Assembly: GCA_936440205.1 (NCBI GenBank)
Contig: OW387149.1
Span: 10,002,114 to 10,066,113 of the forward strand
Direction: 5' to 3'
From: Lepidonotus clava
Taxonomy: Eukaryota > Annelida > Polychaeta > Phyllodocida > Polynoidae
DNA: 64,000 nt
The notes under the pieces were generated by a model. The model was not told the DNA's origin. It ran no database searches and saw nothing but the letters and a program-made list of their open reading frames with translations. This document shows, one piece after another, positions 33,730-43,990 of the stretch; the stretch's first letter is position 1; each line of letters starts with the position of its first letter. The translations under genes and the position numbers were made by a program.

Positions 33730-35587
33730 AGTATTATATTCAACAAGTAGTCAGTATGGCTTTCGACAATCAAGCTCAACCACTGATGCAATAATGCATC
33801 TAATAAAATCCTTAACAGAAGAAATCAATGATCGGAAATATGTTTCTGCTGTTTATTTAGATATGGCAAAGGCTTTTGATTCCGTGAACCATCAGCTATT
33901 GCTAGGTAAGCTTGAGGCCTTGGGGACTAACCGAAAACTTCTTAAATGGCTAGAAAGTTACTTGGGGAACCGACGTATTATGACCCGATTCAATAATTGC
34001 CTGTCGGGCATAATGCCTGTTAAGTCTGGGGTCCCTCAGGGTTCTGTGCTGGGGCCCCTGCTTTTTAACATATATATAAATGATATCACCACCTGTATCC
34101 GAAATAGTAAAAGTGATATGCTGTTGTACGCTGACGATGTGGTGATCTATGCTTCGGGTCATGATATTGATTTGGTCTCAGACAACTCTTGATCATATAT
34201 CTCTGTGGTGCAGTGCTAACAAATTATGTATCAATGCAGCCAAATCCAAAGTCTGTACTTACGGCACTAGAAATCAGCTTAATAAGTTGACTGTGGACTC
34301 TCTTGAAGTGACAGTAGGATGTAAAAAGCTCTCACCCTGCAGTGCATATTCGTATTTAGGGGTACTACTGGATGAATGCCTATCTATGAAGCAACATCTA
34401 AACATGATTGTTAGGAAAACTGCCCAGAAAATTTTTAAGCTTATTAAAATGAAAAAATACTTGAATGCATCGACGAGATTAATCCTTTATAAGCAAACAA
34501 TTCTTCCGATTGTAGAGTATGCTGATATTACACTATTTTTATGTAATAATCACGATCTAGAGAAATTACAGAGGTTGCAAAATCGGGCCCTAAGAATATG
34601 TTTTGGTTATTTAAGCCCTCAAGACATTTCAGTATATGACCTGCATCTTGAGGCTAGGCTAGAAACACTCAAAACAAGACGAACCTGTCATCTACTAAAC
34701 ACTATGTTCAGGCATAAAGATAAGTATGGTTGTCCCCCCTCTGAAAATTCCCGTACTAGATCAATGACTACGTTCCGTTTTCCTGTAATGAAACCAAATC
34801 TCCATGTTTACCAACATAGTCCCTACTATGTTGGTTCTGAGATCTGGTTGAGTCTTCCGCCTCAGCTAAAGAGCCTAACTGATAAGCATTCTTTTAAGAA
34901 AGAAATTAAGGTATGGACCATCGCTGTAACTATGTAATGAGCTGCATAATCTCATGCATTCAAAAGACCGGACAACCTTGCGTGTGTAACCTTGTGTTGT
35001 TTTATCATATTTGATAGCCATCAATAAGATACTATGTTCATTGGTACACTTCACCATATAACAAATGTCATAGTACAAGCCACTGGGTGACTTTATACTT
35101 TATATGTCAGAACTCGCTTTAGAATAACGCAAGTTGCATAATCTCATGCAACAGACTCTCAGAATCACATAATCTCATGCTGATTCTTTCAATTATATTA
35201 ATATTTTTTACTCCCAACACTGGTCATTTTCTGGGTGTTTTGAATGTTAGTAACACCAGTCGCTGTTTAAAATTGTCTCCCTAAGTCCTATAAATCCACT
35301 ACCATTGTATATTCAGAGTTGTCCTGTACTCTGACATGTATGTAACAGGAACCGCACTTTATAATCAACTCATGTGATGCTTATAATTCACAATATTTAT
35401 ACAACCAATTGTAACTATTAACTTGTGGTACATTCCTGCCCGGCCTAGCCAACTACGATTTGTTATATGTCATTTGAATATTACTGTATTGAATCTTTGG
35501 TAATTGATGTCTATTGTGATAACGCACCTACATGGAAGACCATTTGTACGAATGAATGTGGTTAAATAAAAAAAAAAAAAAAAAAAA
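33730..35587 (+). mobile_element. LINE-B, 5'-truncated, inserted in LINE-A 5' region
   Basis: Plus-strand non-LTR element beginning inside the RT domain (SQYGFRQSSSTTDA) and ending in an A19-20 tail at about 35568-35587. The 3' UTR is about 620 bp and contains three 'ATAATCTCATGC' words (34946, 35134, 35167). Opposite in orientation to LINE-A. Confidence 0.85.
33735..34937 (+). pseudogene. LINE-B reverse transcriptase and C-terminus, one frameshift
   Basis: First open part (to 34192): YLDMAKAFDSVNHQLL (motif A), GVPQGSVLGPLLFNIYINDI (motif B), LLYADDVVIYAS (motif C, both Asp kept). A frame change near 34175-34190 leads to the second open part (to 34937): ISLWCSANKLCINAAKSK, YSYLGVLLDE, LYKQTILPIVEYADI, LQNRALRICFGY, GSEIWLSLPPQLKS. 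The endonuclease and the RT N-terminus are missing by 5' truncation. Confidence 0.85.
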
Positions 35588-35780
35588 AGTACAGTTCAGG
35601 TTGACAGTTGTAAGAGAACGCAAGTATGTACTTATTAGTGGGTATTTAGGCTAGGAGAATTAATTCAGCCGGGTTAACTCCTTATGTCTTTGCTTACCCA
35701 ATGATAGCGGACTACAGGAGAGGTGTGCAGTGCACTTCCACTCTGTTGTTAGCTGAGTGTTCGTGGTATTAATCCGAGTT
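35588..35780 (-). other. probable remainder of LINE-A 5' region
   Basis: An 'AGAGGTGTGCAGTGCACTTCC' type word near 35722 resembles words at 33546-33570 and 33664-33686 (GTGTGTTGTACACTTCTCC), on the other side of LINE-B, which suggests repeated units of the LINE-A 5' UTR. Confidence 0.35.
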
Positions 35781-36262
35781 CTGGGCGCTGTTCCACAAAA
35801 AGTGTTCTTAGGTGATGTGTTTTCTCTTTGAAATGTGTGCAAATAGTGTAAGTAAGAAGAAGTGTTCGCAACGTCACTTACGTACACTTATGAACACTTA
35901 CGTACACAAATTTGCACATATGGCAAAAAATTTGATTTTAATTTTTTTTTCTCTTTTCTTTGATAGCTGCGTGAGTTTTCATCCGATTTTAATTTGGTTT
36001 TCATTAATAAATTTCTTATAAAATGAGCTTTTCAATGATATCCTATATATTATTGTGGCCTTAATATTTCATGATGAAAATAATATTTGAATATTAAAAA
36101 TGACTTACGAACCCTAAATTAGCTGTCGCAGGTTATATGGATGTACGCACACTTTTGCATACCTGCGTACAGTACGCAGGGGTACATGTTTTGTGCGTAT
36201 CTCGTTTCTGGAACGAAATGTAAATTTTAAAAGTTCGTAACTTTTTGTGGAATGGCCCCCAG
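35781..36262. mobile_element. MITE, CTGGG..TTCCACAAAAAGT ends
   Basis: Left CTGGGCGCTGTTCCACAAAA; right complement of CTGGGGGCCATTCCACAAAA. Interior has several CGTACACTTA/GTACGC words. About 480 bp. Confidence 0.7.
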
Positions 36263-36464
36263 GTTGAGGAAGAGATCCCTTATGTTCTTTATGTAATGGC
36301 TAGCGGGAGCAGCGGTGCTTATTGGGGCTTTCGAACGTAAATACGCCCCGCAGCGCCTGAGGTAAAAATCTACCAACTATACGTACCGCAGCGCAAGTAG
36401 ATCACGTGGCCACCGTTTCCATGGTATTAGCCAATGGGCGCCGCGCATTAGGTAAACAAACAAA

Positions 36465-36500
36465 ATGACGGCCGCGATGACGGCCGCGATGACGGCCGCA
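36465..36500 (+). repeat. triple ATGACGGCCGCG
   Basis: A 12-bp unit three times in tandem, in a CpG-rich block (36290-36500) that holds a CCAAT box at 36430. The frame reads Met-Thr-Ala-Ala three times and then stops after five more codons, so it is not a gene by itself. Confidence 0.8.
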
Positions 36501-36564
36501 ATAACAGCTGTGTTATGAATAAGTTAATGATTTTTCATGTGTCACAGTGTGTAGCCATCACATA

Positions 36565-36710
36565 AAATAAAGAAGACACACTTATGTCGTATTCGGTGAG
36601 ATATATTTACCTCTGGGTCCATTTAGGCCCTTGCCCTACGGGCGCGGGCCTAAATGGACCCAGAGGTAAATATATCCCACCTCATACTCCATAATAGTGT
36701 CTTCTTATTA
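36565..36710. repeat. large hairpin: 31-bp perfect stem with imperfect outer stem
   Basis: Arms 36600-36630 and 36646-36676 are perfectly complementary; the loop 36631-36645 itself contains GCCC TAC GGGC. Beyond the perfect arms the pairing continues imperfectly (AAGAAGACAC... and complement) to about 36565 and 36710. It lies directly at the 3' end of the NADAR/SGNH element, so it may be that element's terminal structure. Confidence 0.9.
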
Positions 36711-36719
36711 TAGTAGTAG

Positions 36720-37330
36720 ATTTTCAGCTAGCGTACCAGCAGTGCCTACAGTGAAGTGCAGCCCATCGTAGGTGGTTTGTGCATACCTGTGATGCAGTTT
36801 AGTTGTTCCTCTCATCGTATGTGTTAGTCCTGCAAAGTAGGGGGAATAAACATGTTGTTGTCTGTTCATATTGGCCACATATTCGTTGGCCCTCATAAAA
36901 CCGTTATTGAGGACTTCCTGCTGCCGTGTGTAGGGAGTGTTGCTTGCGTTGTATTGCCTCAGGTTAAGTCCAACTAGTTCACAAATTACGACCGTGTCGG
37001 AGAGTTTGTATAATGCAGTCCTACCTTTGTGGAGTTGAATCATCAGGTGGCGTACTAGAAGTGGTCAGTTGTTAAACACGGGAGTGACTTCTCTCATTCT
37101 GATTTTACAGGTGAGGTTGTTGACCCCTGCAAACAGATAAACTTGATCAAATTTTCCGTCATTCAGCAACTGCAATCCCCTCTGTACTTACTGTTGAACG
37201 GTTCCGCCTGGCACTTGTAAGACAAGTAAATTGATGGCTGATTCCCCTTCAAGGAGTATCTGTAATTGAGTGTCAATCGCACATCCGCAAGAGTCCGTTA
37301 AGAACAGAATGTCAATCATGTCGAACTTGT
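36720..37330 (-). pseudogene. SGNH-hydrolase-like domain fragment
   Basis: Three family blocks in order on the minus strand: ILFLTDSCG (block I, nucleophile Ser), VYLFAGVNNLT (block III, G-x-N) and YDGLHFT (block V, Asp-x-x-His). Between them VVICELVGLNLRQYN and VLNNGFMRANEYVANMN fit the helices of this fold. SGNH domains occur in ORF1 proteins of some LINEs and in other animal retroelements, where an esterase role is assumed. Broken copy. Confidence 0.6.
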
Positions 37331-38042
37331 AGTTTAAGATCAATCGGACGTTGTGGTTTAAAGATCAAGATCAGTCGGGTGTTGCGACTCACGTGCGTCG
37401 TCTGCGGCACAGGTTTTATGCTTGTGCGAATTTCAGTAATGACTGTTGTGGTGGGATTGCCGTACCGCCAGGATTCCGACACCGGCCGCCAGAACGGGCC
37501 ATTTGACTGGTCGGCTGCACTTAGTCTTGACCCCAGCTGGACAGGTGCCCCCTCCACAGACTAGGAGTAGGGACGAGTTAGCCTTTTTGGTCTGAATCCT
37601 AGTGATGTAAAAGATGTGAGGGATATATCTTTAGTTTGCTACCCATTACAACTTTGACTGGCATCCCTGACAGAACATACCCTGAGACTATCTGTGACCC
37701 AGTGCGCATGCGCCATGAGGCGGTCGGAATAGGAATCCTGCCCGGAACGGGAATCCTGCTACACTATTTGTATGACTCGCCTGGATCAGCTTCAGTTCCG
37801 GAGCTGGTACTGGCCATCACGCGTGAGTTACTTCCAATGTTCTAGGACCAGCGAACGGTAGTTGGTCGCAGTGTTGTATGGGAGGAGAGGGTTCATTTGG
37901 GCGATTGGAGAGTGACGCGTTTACAGTTACTTCCAGTACACAGGTTGCCCTTGGTGATTCAAGATCGTTATGGTTTCCGTTACTAAGGAACCGGCAACTT
38001 GTTTCGGCTTGTCAAACTTAGTCTTGGGTTTGCTCGTCCCGC

Positions 38043-38499
38043 TTGATGAGGAGATCTCTTATAATTTCAAGCAATTTACCTTGATGGTTCAGTCCAGTCC
38101 ATTGGTTACGTCTCAGCACATTTGATGACAACGTTGCTCTGGCTGCCCAGAATTTATCAGGGGTTGCTTCTACTAGTTGTCACCTTTGGTGGTTTTCAGG
38201 CTTTCTGCTAGGTCAGGGCATTGTCCGAATTTTTTCATCATACAGGCTAACATTACATCCAGCATTTTTTCTGAACACTCTTTGCTCTCGTTGATTTCTT
38301 TTCCCAGTTGTTTAATTTCGTACGGATCTCGGCTAAGCAGAATCTTCAACGCTGTAACAGATTTTCCATGGTCCATCGCTCGTATGTGGTGGTAAGCCTG
38401 TTCAACTGAGTTGTAGACATGTTTTCCAACCCTGAAGTCACACGGGTAGAAGTTGGGGAATTGGGAGTGCTCTGATTGATACGCTATAGTGTCTCCGAA
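38043..38499 (-). pseudogene. NADAR (YbiA-like N-glycosidase) domain fragment
   Basis: Recognised by the block pattern of the family: an FGD start, SQFPNFYPCDF (family F-S-N-F-Y), VYNSVEQAYHH with the conserved Glu, DPYEIKQLGKEI, the M..ACMMKKF block, and then W.GLNHQGKLLEIIRDLL as the C-terminal block. NADAR proteins cleave N-glycosidic bonds in ADP-ribose-type or riboflavin-precursor substrates. The match is by eye and not scored. What a retroelement would use it for is unknown; removal of host ADP-ribose marks is one guess. The copy is broken. Confidence 0.65.
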
Positions 38500-38685
38500 C
38501 TTGACAGTTTTAATGTCGTGCAGGGTTAGTGGGGCTGGCAGCTGGTTGAAGTTTTTCTCGTCATATTTTTGGTCGTTGATTGTGACTGAGTATTTTGACG
38601 CTTTGTGAGGGATGTTTTGTTTCTGCGCTTCCTTTGCGACTAACCTAACAACGCTGTTGATGGGTCACAAATTTTGTCCTAGATC

Positions 38686-39280
38686 TTAATTGAGCCATAC
38701 GTCATGAAAGTCCGCCGTCTTTTTCATGTTAGCTCTCCGTGCGTAGACTTCATCCCTGTCGGTCTGGCTGTGAAATGAGATGATTATCGGGCGACACCTG
38801 TTTTGATTAAAAGTTCCGCTTCTGTGGCATGTGTCATAACGCAGTTCCCTGGTAATTCCGACTTGTCTGAATAACTGGAATAACAGAGGTTGAAAGTTAT
38901 CTTTCCCTTCTGGCGCCTCTTCAATCCCTTCAAGGATGAGGTTTTTCTTTCTTGAGTTAGTGTTGACACGGTCCAGACGGTCTTCCAGAGTTTTCATCTG
39001 TCGTTCATTTCTTTTTTCTTCTAGTTCCAGCATGGTAATCCGATTTCTGAGAGTGCAGTTTTCCTTTTTCAGATCATCAACATCTTTTTGTGAAAATTCC
39101 ACTGACTTTCTGAAGGAGCTAATGTTTGATCCAAGTGTGTCAAATCTCTTGTCAATTTTATCCAAGATGGCGCTTACGAGTGCAACTGTTGTGGCGTCCT
39201 GTTTTGTGACATCCTCCAATGTCGATTTGATATCCCAGGTAACAAGGACCCGTGATTTGGACGTTGGTATCACAGGATCC
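38686..39280 (-). pseudogene. LINE-type ORF1 fragment (coiled coil + RRM-like)
   Basis: About 200 residues. A heptad-rich coiled coil (SVEFSQKDVDDLKKENCTL through EDRLDRV) is followed by RKKNLILEGIEEAPEG and FRQVGI, then RPIIISFHSQTDRDEVYARR, which is the usual order in L1-type ORF1 RNA-binding proteins (trimerising coiled coil, RRM, C-terminal part). Role in the family: nucleic-acid chaperone binding element RNA. The upstream end is cut by a MITE at 39279. Linked on the same strand to the NADAR part. Confidence 0.7.
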
Positions 39281-40200
39281 AGGGGGCTAATCACGTGTTT
39301 TAAACTCGTGTTATACTCGTGATTCTGTGGACCACATTTCTGGTGTTTCCAACGTGTTTTTAACCCGAGTTTTCAACACAAGTTTTGAGGTGTAAAACTC
39401 GTGTTTTTTTTGCCTAATAATCTAAAAACTTGTGGGGAATTGAACCCTAGACCTCTCACAGACAATGCCAGAGCTCTACCACTGAGCTATGCAGAATGAG
39501 TTGTGATTCACTGCCTATGACATTGTATTTGAATGATATTGAACATTGGTATTCATGGAAATACCTACTAATGATATATTCTTTCATTAAGATTTATTTC
39601 TATACACCCTTTTTATAATGTCTTTAAATCAATAAACTACACAAAAGAAATCATTCTAGTTTTACAAGAGTTTACACAGGGAAATTCTAGTGTAAGCATA
39701 TCACTTTCTATAGGTAATCTGTGTGATTCTTCAATGGAATCTCAGGGAAATCCCATGTTAAACCCATGTAAAATACATGTTATACTCAGAAATTACATAT
39801 GTTGAAAACTGGTGTAAGAGAAAGACAGTATTCCCATGTGAAACTCCTAGTTTTACACTACTCCAGTATTACATGAAAATAACACGTGTTAATAGTAGTG
39901 TATTACACATGTTTTACCCTATGATTGTCACTACACCAGAATGTACCTAAAATGACACTAAAATGAAAAATGGTAGAGAAACATAAAAAAATGTAAAATT
40001 ATTGTTTCCATGATGGATATTGGCATGTTACTTATACATATAATTTAGTTTTCAAAAAATACATGATGGTGTTTTACTATGTGAAAACTCAGGGTAAAAC
40101 CTGCAAAGATACTGACACTATACAGAGACTACCATAACACCAGTATACCATGAATACATCACGTGGAAAACTGGTAGATACACGTGTCCTGTTTGCTGGG
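39279..40200. mobile_element. MITE with GTTTGCTGGG end inside the ORF1-like gene
   Basis: Right end GTTTGCTGGG (40191-40200), the complement of the widespread CCCAGCAAAC terminus; left end CCAGGGGGCTAATCACGTG, a worn version. Subterminal words ACACGTGTT, GTGTAAAACT and ACATGTT recur in both orientations over both flanks, the usual sign of a hAT-like or similar MITE. Confidence 0.55.
39429..39498 (-). other. tRNA-like relic inside the MITE
   Basis: On the minus strand TAGCTCAGTGGTAGAGC (D arm / A box) is followed 30 nt later by GGGTTCAATTCCC (T arm / B box) at normal tRNA spacing. The acceptor and anticodon stems do not pair well, so it is a tRNA-derived relic (SINE head or captured tRNA) rather than a working tRNA. 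Confidence 0.6.
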
Positions 40201-40311
40201 TATGGTTATCATCACTGGTATTCATGTCCTTATCACTGGGTGGACCTAGTAAATTTTCCTCGTTGGTTACTTCGTCAATCAAAGACTTAGCATCTTCTTC
40301 CTCACTGAAGC

Positions 40312-40514
40312 GCCATACCCACTAGGCGATTTTGGCTGAGTCGGCCGACACGTTGGCCCTAAAGTCTAAGGGTAGAATCGGCTGATTTTACCGGTGACTC
40401 AGATTAAACTTGCACATTTCAATATACTGTACTAACAGGGGATCATAGGAATCGGCCATTTCTGTCCATTTCCCGTCGTCAGTCACCGGTAAAATCGCCT
40501 AGTGGGTATGGGGC
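40312..40514. mobile_element. MITE, CCCATACCCACTAGGCGA family, copy 1
   Basis: Ends GCCATACCCACTAGGCGATT and complement of GCCCCATACCCACTAGGCGA. Interior has inverted GTCGGCC/GGCCGA words. It sits inside the N-terminal part of the ORF1-like gene. Relatives: 45331-45532, 61271-61703, 61797-61919. Confidence 0.8.
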
Positions 40515-40700
40515 TTGAGCGATAATATGAGCGACTCATTCAGAAGGTCAGAGATGGCTGACTTTGACCTGGTCTTCCTCATGGTGATGTTGGTAACTGT
40601 TTTGTTTTGATGCTTGTCATGGTGGCTATTTCTTCTCTTGGTGATACGTTTGGAAGTCAGTGTGTGTTTATTGACGTCCTTGCTTTTTAAAGTGATGTAA

Positions 40701-40970
40701 TATGCGCATTGTCCAACAGGAAAATTACAAAATTGGGTGACCTGGGTCCCGTTACGGTCCGATCACACCAGTGCCATTTTTTATATATAGATACTTTGAT
40801 TTACAAGCACAATAGATATGGATGAGATACCTAATCAAATTTCACCTTATTAGTCTTTTTTACGTTTTCAGGCAAAGGTGCAGTAAATACCATGTCAAGG
40901 TGGTTAAATAGGGCCTTTAACCACATTTATGTGGAAAGTAAAGGTCAATTAAAGATTATATTTCATGCAG
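40701..40970. other. intergenic, nothing recognised
   Basis: AT-rich, no gene seen. Confidence 0.3.
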
Positions 40971-40974
40971 TGTT

Positions 40975-41140
40975 AACCCTTTATACCTCGCTTGGTATTC
41001 TTTGTTATCTATTTTCGATGGATTTATGGTGTCAGACCCTATCATATTCAGAAACCCATATCTCAGCTTCTACTTGGAATATTCAAACGTTGTTTTCATC
41101 AATAGAAAGTTTGAGACTTCTTCTACATTCCTCATCATGT
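40975..41140. repeat. dispersed repeat, TTAACCCTTT start, copy 2
   Basis: Matches 25926-26110 (same orientation) over about 170 bp, with scattered mismatches. Confidence 0.6.
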
Positions 41141-41171
41141 CATTAAGCCCCAAAATTGCATAGCTTTCCCT

Positions 41172-41532
41172 GTGGCCCGTTGCACAATGGGTTTCATAAC
41201 AATGAAAATGAATTAAATAGCGAAACAGTTCGTTGTTGCTTAATAAATTATTTGCAGTTATTTTCGTAACAACGAAAAAACTTTCAACAATTTTTTTTTC
41301 TATATTTAGAATGCCCTCAAACCATTGTAACTGGTACTGGTTTTTCTCTAATTTCTTCTCTTTTTATATCAATTTACAGAATTCAATTCCATTCATTAGA
41401 ACCAGAGATTTTTACTGTTTTTGTAACATGTGAATATTTTCGTAACAACGTAACATTTCGTTGTTAAGCAAAAGTTCGTTGTGCTTTCGTTGTTTGATCC
41501 TGACAACGAGAATCCATTGTGCAACGGGCCAC
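41172..41532. mobile_element. MITE, GTGGCCCGTTGCACAATG family, intact ends
   Basis: Left GTGGCCCGTTGCACAATGG; right CCATTGTGCAACGGGCCAC; perfect inverted ends of 19 bp. Interior has many AACAACGAAA/TTTCGTTGTT words and the family core CAATTTACAGAATTCAATT. Confidence 0.85.
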
Positions 41533-41544
41533 TGTAGTTTGTCT

Positions 41545-41900
41545 ACAAAATGAGTCCAAATTCACCCTACCACGGATAGCTGCTTTACAGTATTTTAAGC
41601 AACTGCAGGCTAATTTGACCAATTTTTTCGACAAAATCCCTGCAAAAACTATAGAAAATTAATGAATAATTGTGATATTTCCAACTATAATAAATGAATC
41701 TTCAAACAACTTGGATAATATGTAATATATATGTGGACACACATTTAAAAAGTTATTGTCTCTAAGTTTTTTTCATGTCAAACTAGAAATAGTGACATTA
41801 TTAATGAAAAATTCCTATGCTAAAGCCTTAAGATGTGTTGACATATTATCCAGCATGCACCCTGATCAAGGCTTACCTGCAGGTAAAAGTGCGTGCCACT
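41545..41900. repeat. composite dispersed repeat
   Basis: Left part matches 7960-8085; right part (41812-41890) matches 12240-12330 and 59797-59880. Confidence 0.5.
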
Positions 41901-42003
41901 CGTTGGACATCTAGCTAATTGTAATCCCTCTTGTTGTAGGAGCCGGGAGCCGGCCCCCGGTCCTAGTTGGGCTCATGATTGGTGGGTCCAGCTGGGCCCC
42001 ACT

Positions 42004-42107
42004 TCCACAGTTTTTAATAATGGGGAGTAAACTAAATATATATCCTATTCCTAGTCGCTATTTTCCACAGTTTTTAATAATGGGGAGTAAACTAAATATA
42101 TATCCCT
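42004..42107. repeat. 60-bp tandem duplication
   Basis: TTCCACAGTTTTTAATAATG and the next ~22 bp are repeated exactly with a period of 60 (42003-42046, 42063-42106). Confidence 0.9.
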
Positions 42108-43689
42108 CTCTTCTGATAGTTCTTTAGAATTTGGCCTCTCCCTGGTGGAACAGACACAAAATATTTATTTCGTATAATGTGAAATACTAAGAAGTTCGTA
42201 AAATGTCCTTAAATTGCCCTCCGGGAGGTATTAATTTAGTAGGAAGATCTCCATTGGCTCCTCTAGATCTATGAACAACAAAAGAGGCCAATGTCCCATC
42301 CCTTATCCTCTTAATTACCCTTCTTAGGATTCTTATTAACAAAATGTAACAAAAAGGCTGCATAGTGGACTCCCTCTGGATGGGATGATAAATAGAGTAT
42401 CTACCTCTCTTATTGGGATGATTAGTAGCTTATGTGTCACCTGAAAAAGTTTTGGAAAGGTCTTGTAAAGGTGACCTTTCCATTACCTTTAGCATACCTC
42501 AATGGCTCCATTTACAGAAACTTAAAGGTCTTAAGGATAGAGACGTGTTGTGCTTGCCTTATTTTCTGTAGTACATCTTTTTTTAAATACAAGATTCATT
42601 TTCAGGAGCAACTGCCCAATTCTTTTAGTATTCAAACTTGAATATGCCCTCTACACATGTCAATATAATATTCATAAATCTGTTGAATAATCACTGAGAA
42701 AATGAATCCTTAAAACAAAAATGTGATTTTTACTTTTATTTTTTGAAGGTGTATATCTCACTTAATAATAAAGGTATACATTCGAAACTTCGGAAATGCA
42801 TTTAAAACATTCTGATGCAGGGAACCGTGCCTCGGATTTTTTTTTATAGATCCTGGTTACATTTTTAGAAAATGATGAAAATAAATGTTAAAAAATCATC
42901 AAAAAGTTACCCGTTTTTTAAAAATAAAATGAAAACCAAGGCATAAAACAACAAACTGAGACACGGTTCTCTCCCCAGTGAAGTTGTAGTAGTTCCTGTG
43001 AATATTCAGAGGGTTAGAAACCTTTTTCATGAAGATATTGACGTTCAAAAAATAAAAGTGAAAAATTCACTTTTTGATTTATTTTCTTTCTAATCCATAT
43101 TTGATTAAAGAATGATTTGTATCATTAGATGGAGAAAATACTGCCCTTTCATTTGATATATAAGATACCAATCAGTTGGCAGTATGAACAAAACTTTTGC
43201 TATTTTACTAAAAAACACGTCTCTATCCATAAAAGGTCTTTTTTCATGCAGTGAATAACGTTTTATGGCACATAAAATCACTTACCGCTCTATATCCTTC
43301 ATCCTAAAACTGTACAGGTTTGCCGGGAAATGGAGCTATACACCTGAGTCAATCGGGAAATGACTGTTTTTTTTCAATGTCATTAATTCAGCATACTTAT
43401 AGCCAGCAACATAGAAAGGAGGCACACCTATTTGTTGAAAAAAGGAAAAGGACAATTTTTTGAAAACCATTGAAATGGAACTGCAACCCCTCCTCAAGAG
43501 CCCCTGAGACTGGGTTAGGGATCAGGAGGTCTCTACTACTCAAGTCACTCAAGTAGAACAGCCACATGTCAAAAGTCCTCTCTGAATACACTCCTGTGGA
43601 AAATATATGGATGCCTGAGGGGCTAAATCTTGCAAATAATTTAGTTTCTGGGATTTCCACCCTTAAAAATTGGCATATTCATAGCTCTA
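42108..43689. other. intergenic, nothing recognised
   Basis: AT-rich DNA with poly(A/T) runs; no supported gene or element end. Confidence 0.35.
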
Positions 43690-43990
43690 GAGCTTTTTTA
43701 GCTTAGGGAAATATTAACTTAATTTGTGCTGTAAATACACTTTACAATAGTTTTCACTAATGGTGAAAAAATCTAGTTTTTTTCACTTAAAAACTGCCAA
43801 TAATACCACTGTGCAAATAAGGGTTTCCATGGTAACCATGAAACAAAACTAAGTTTCCAAAAATAGGGATTATGAATTAAGAGCTTCCTTGGCCATGATT
43901 TGGGAAAAACTGATTCTGAATATCCCAAATAGAAAAGAAATGGCAGTATATTTTATGAAATTGTATTTGACATTTCCCTTATATTTTCAT
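43690..43990. repeat. dispersed repeat, partner of 960-1300
   Basis: Same orientation and order of blocks as 960-1300; carries an X-box-like GTTTCCATGGTAAC at 43823-43836. Confidence 0.5.

Larger units (their letters stand above)
36710..40700 (-). mobile_element. broken element: ORF1-like, NADAR and SGNH domains
   Basis: On the minus strand, in order: a basic N-terminal part (about 40515-40600), an acidic part (about 40203-40311), a coiled coil followed by an RRM-like LINE ORF1 stretch (38686-39280), a NADAR domain (about 38043-38499) and an SGNH-hydrolase-like domain (about 36720-37330), then a terminal hairpin. Two MITEs (40312-40514, 39279-40200) interrupt it. No reverse transcriptase or integrase is seen in the window. 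It is an old, broken copy with several breaks. The ORF1 type points to a LINE relative; another retroelement class is not excluded. Confidence 0.65.

Noticed and set aside
38936-39322. 128-codon plus-strand open frame
   Set aside because: Antisense shadow of the ORF1-like coiled coil.
39429-39498. Functional tRNA gene on the minus strand
   Set aside because: The acceptor and anticodon stems do not pair.
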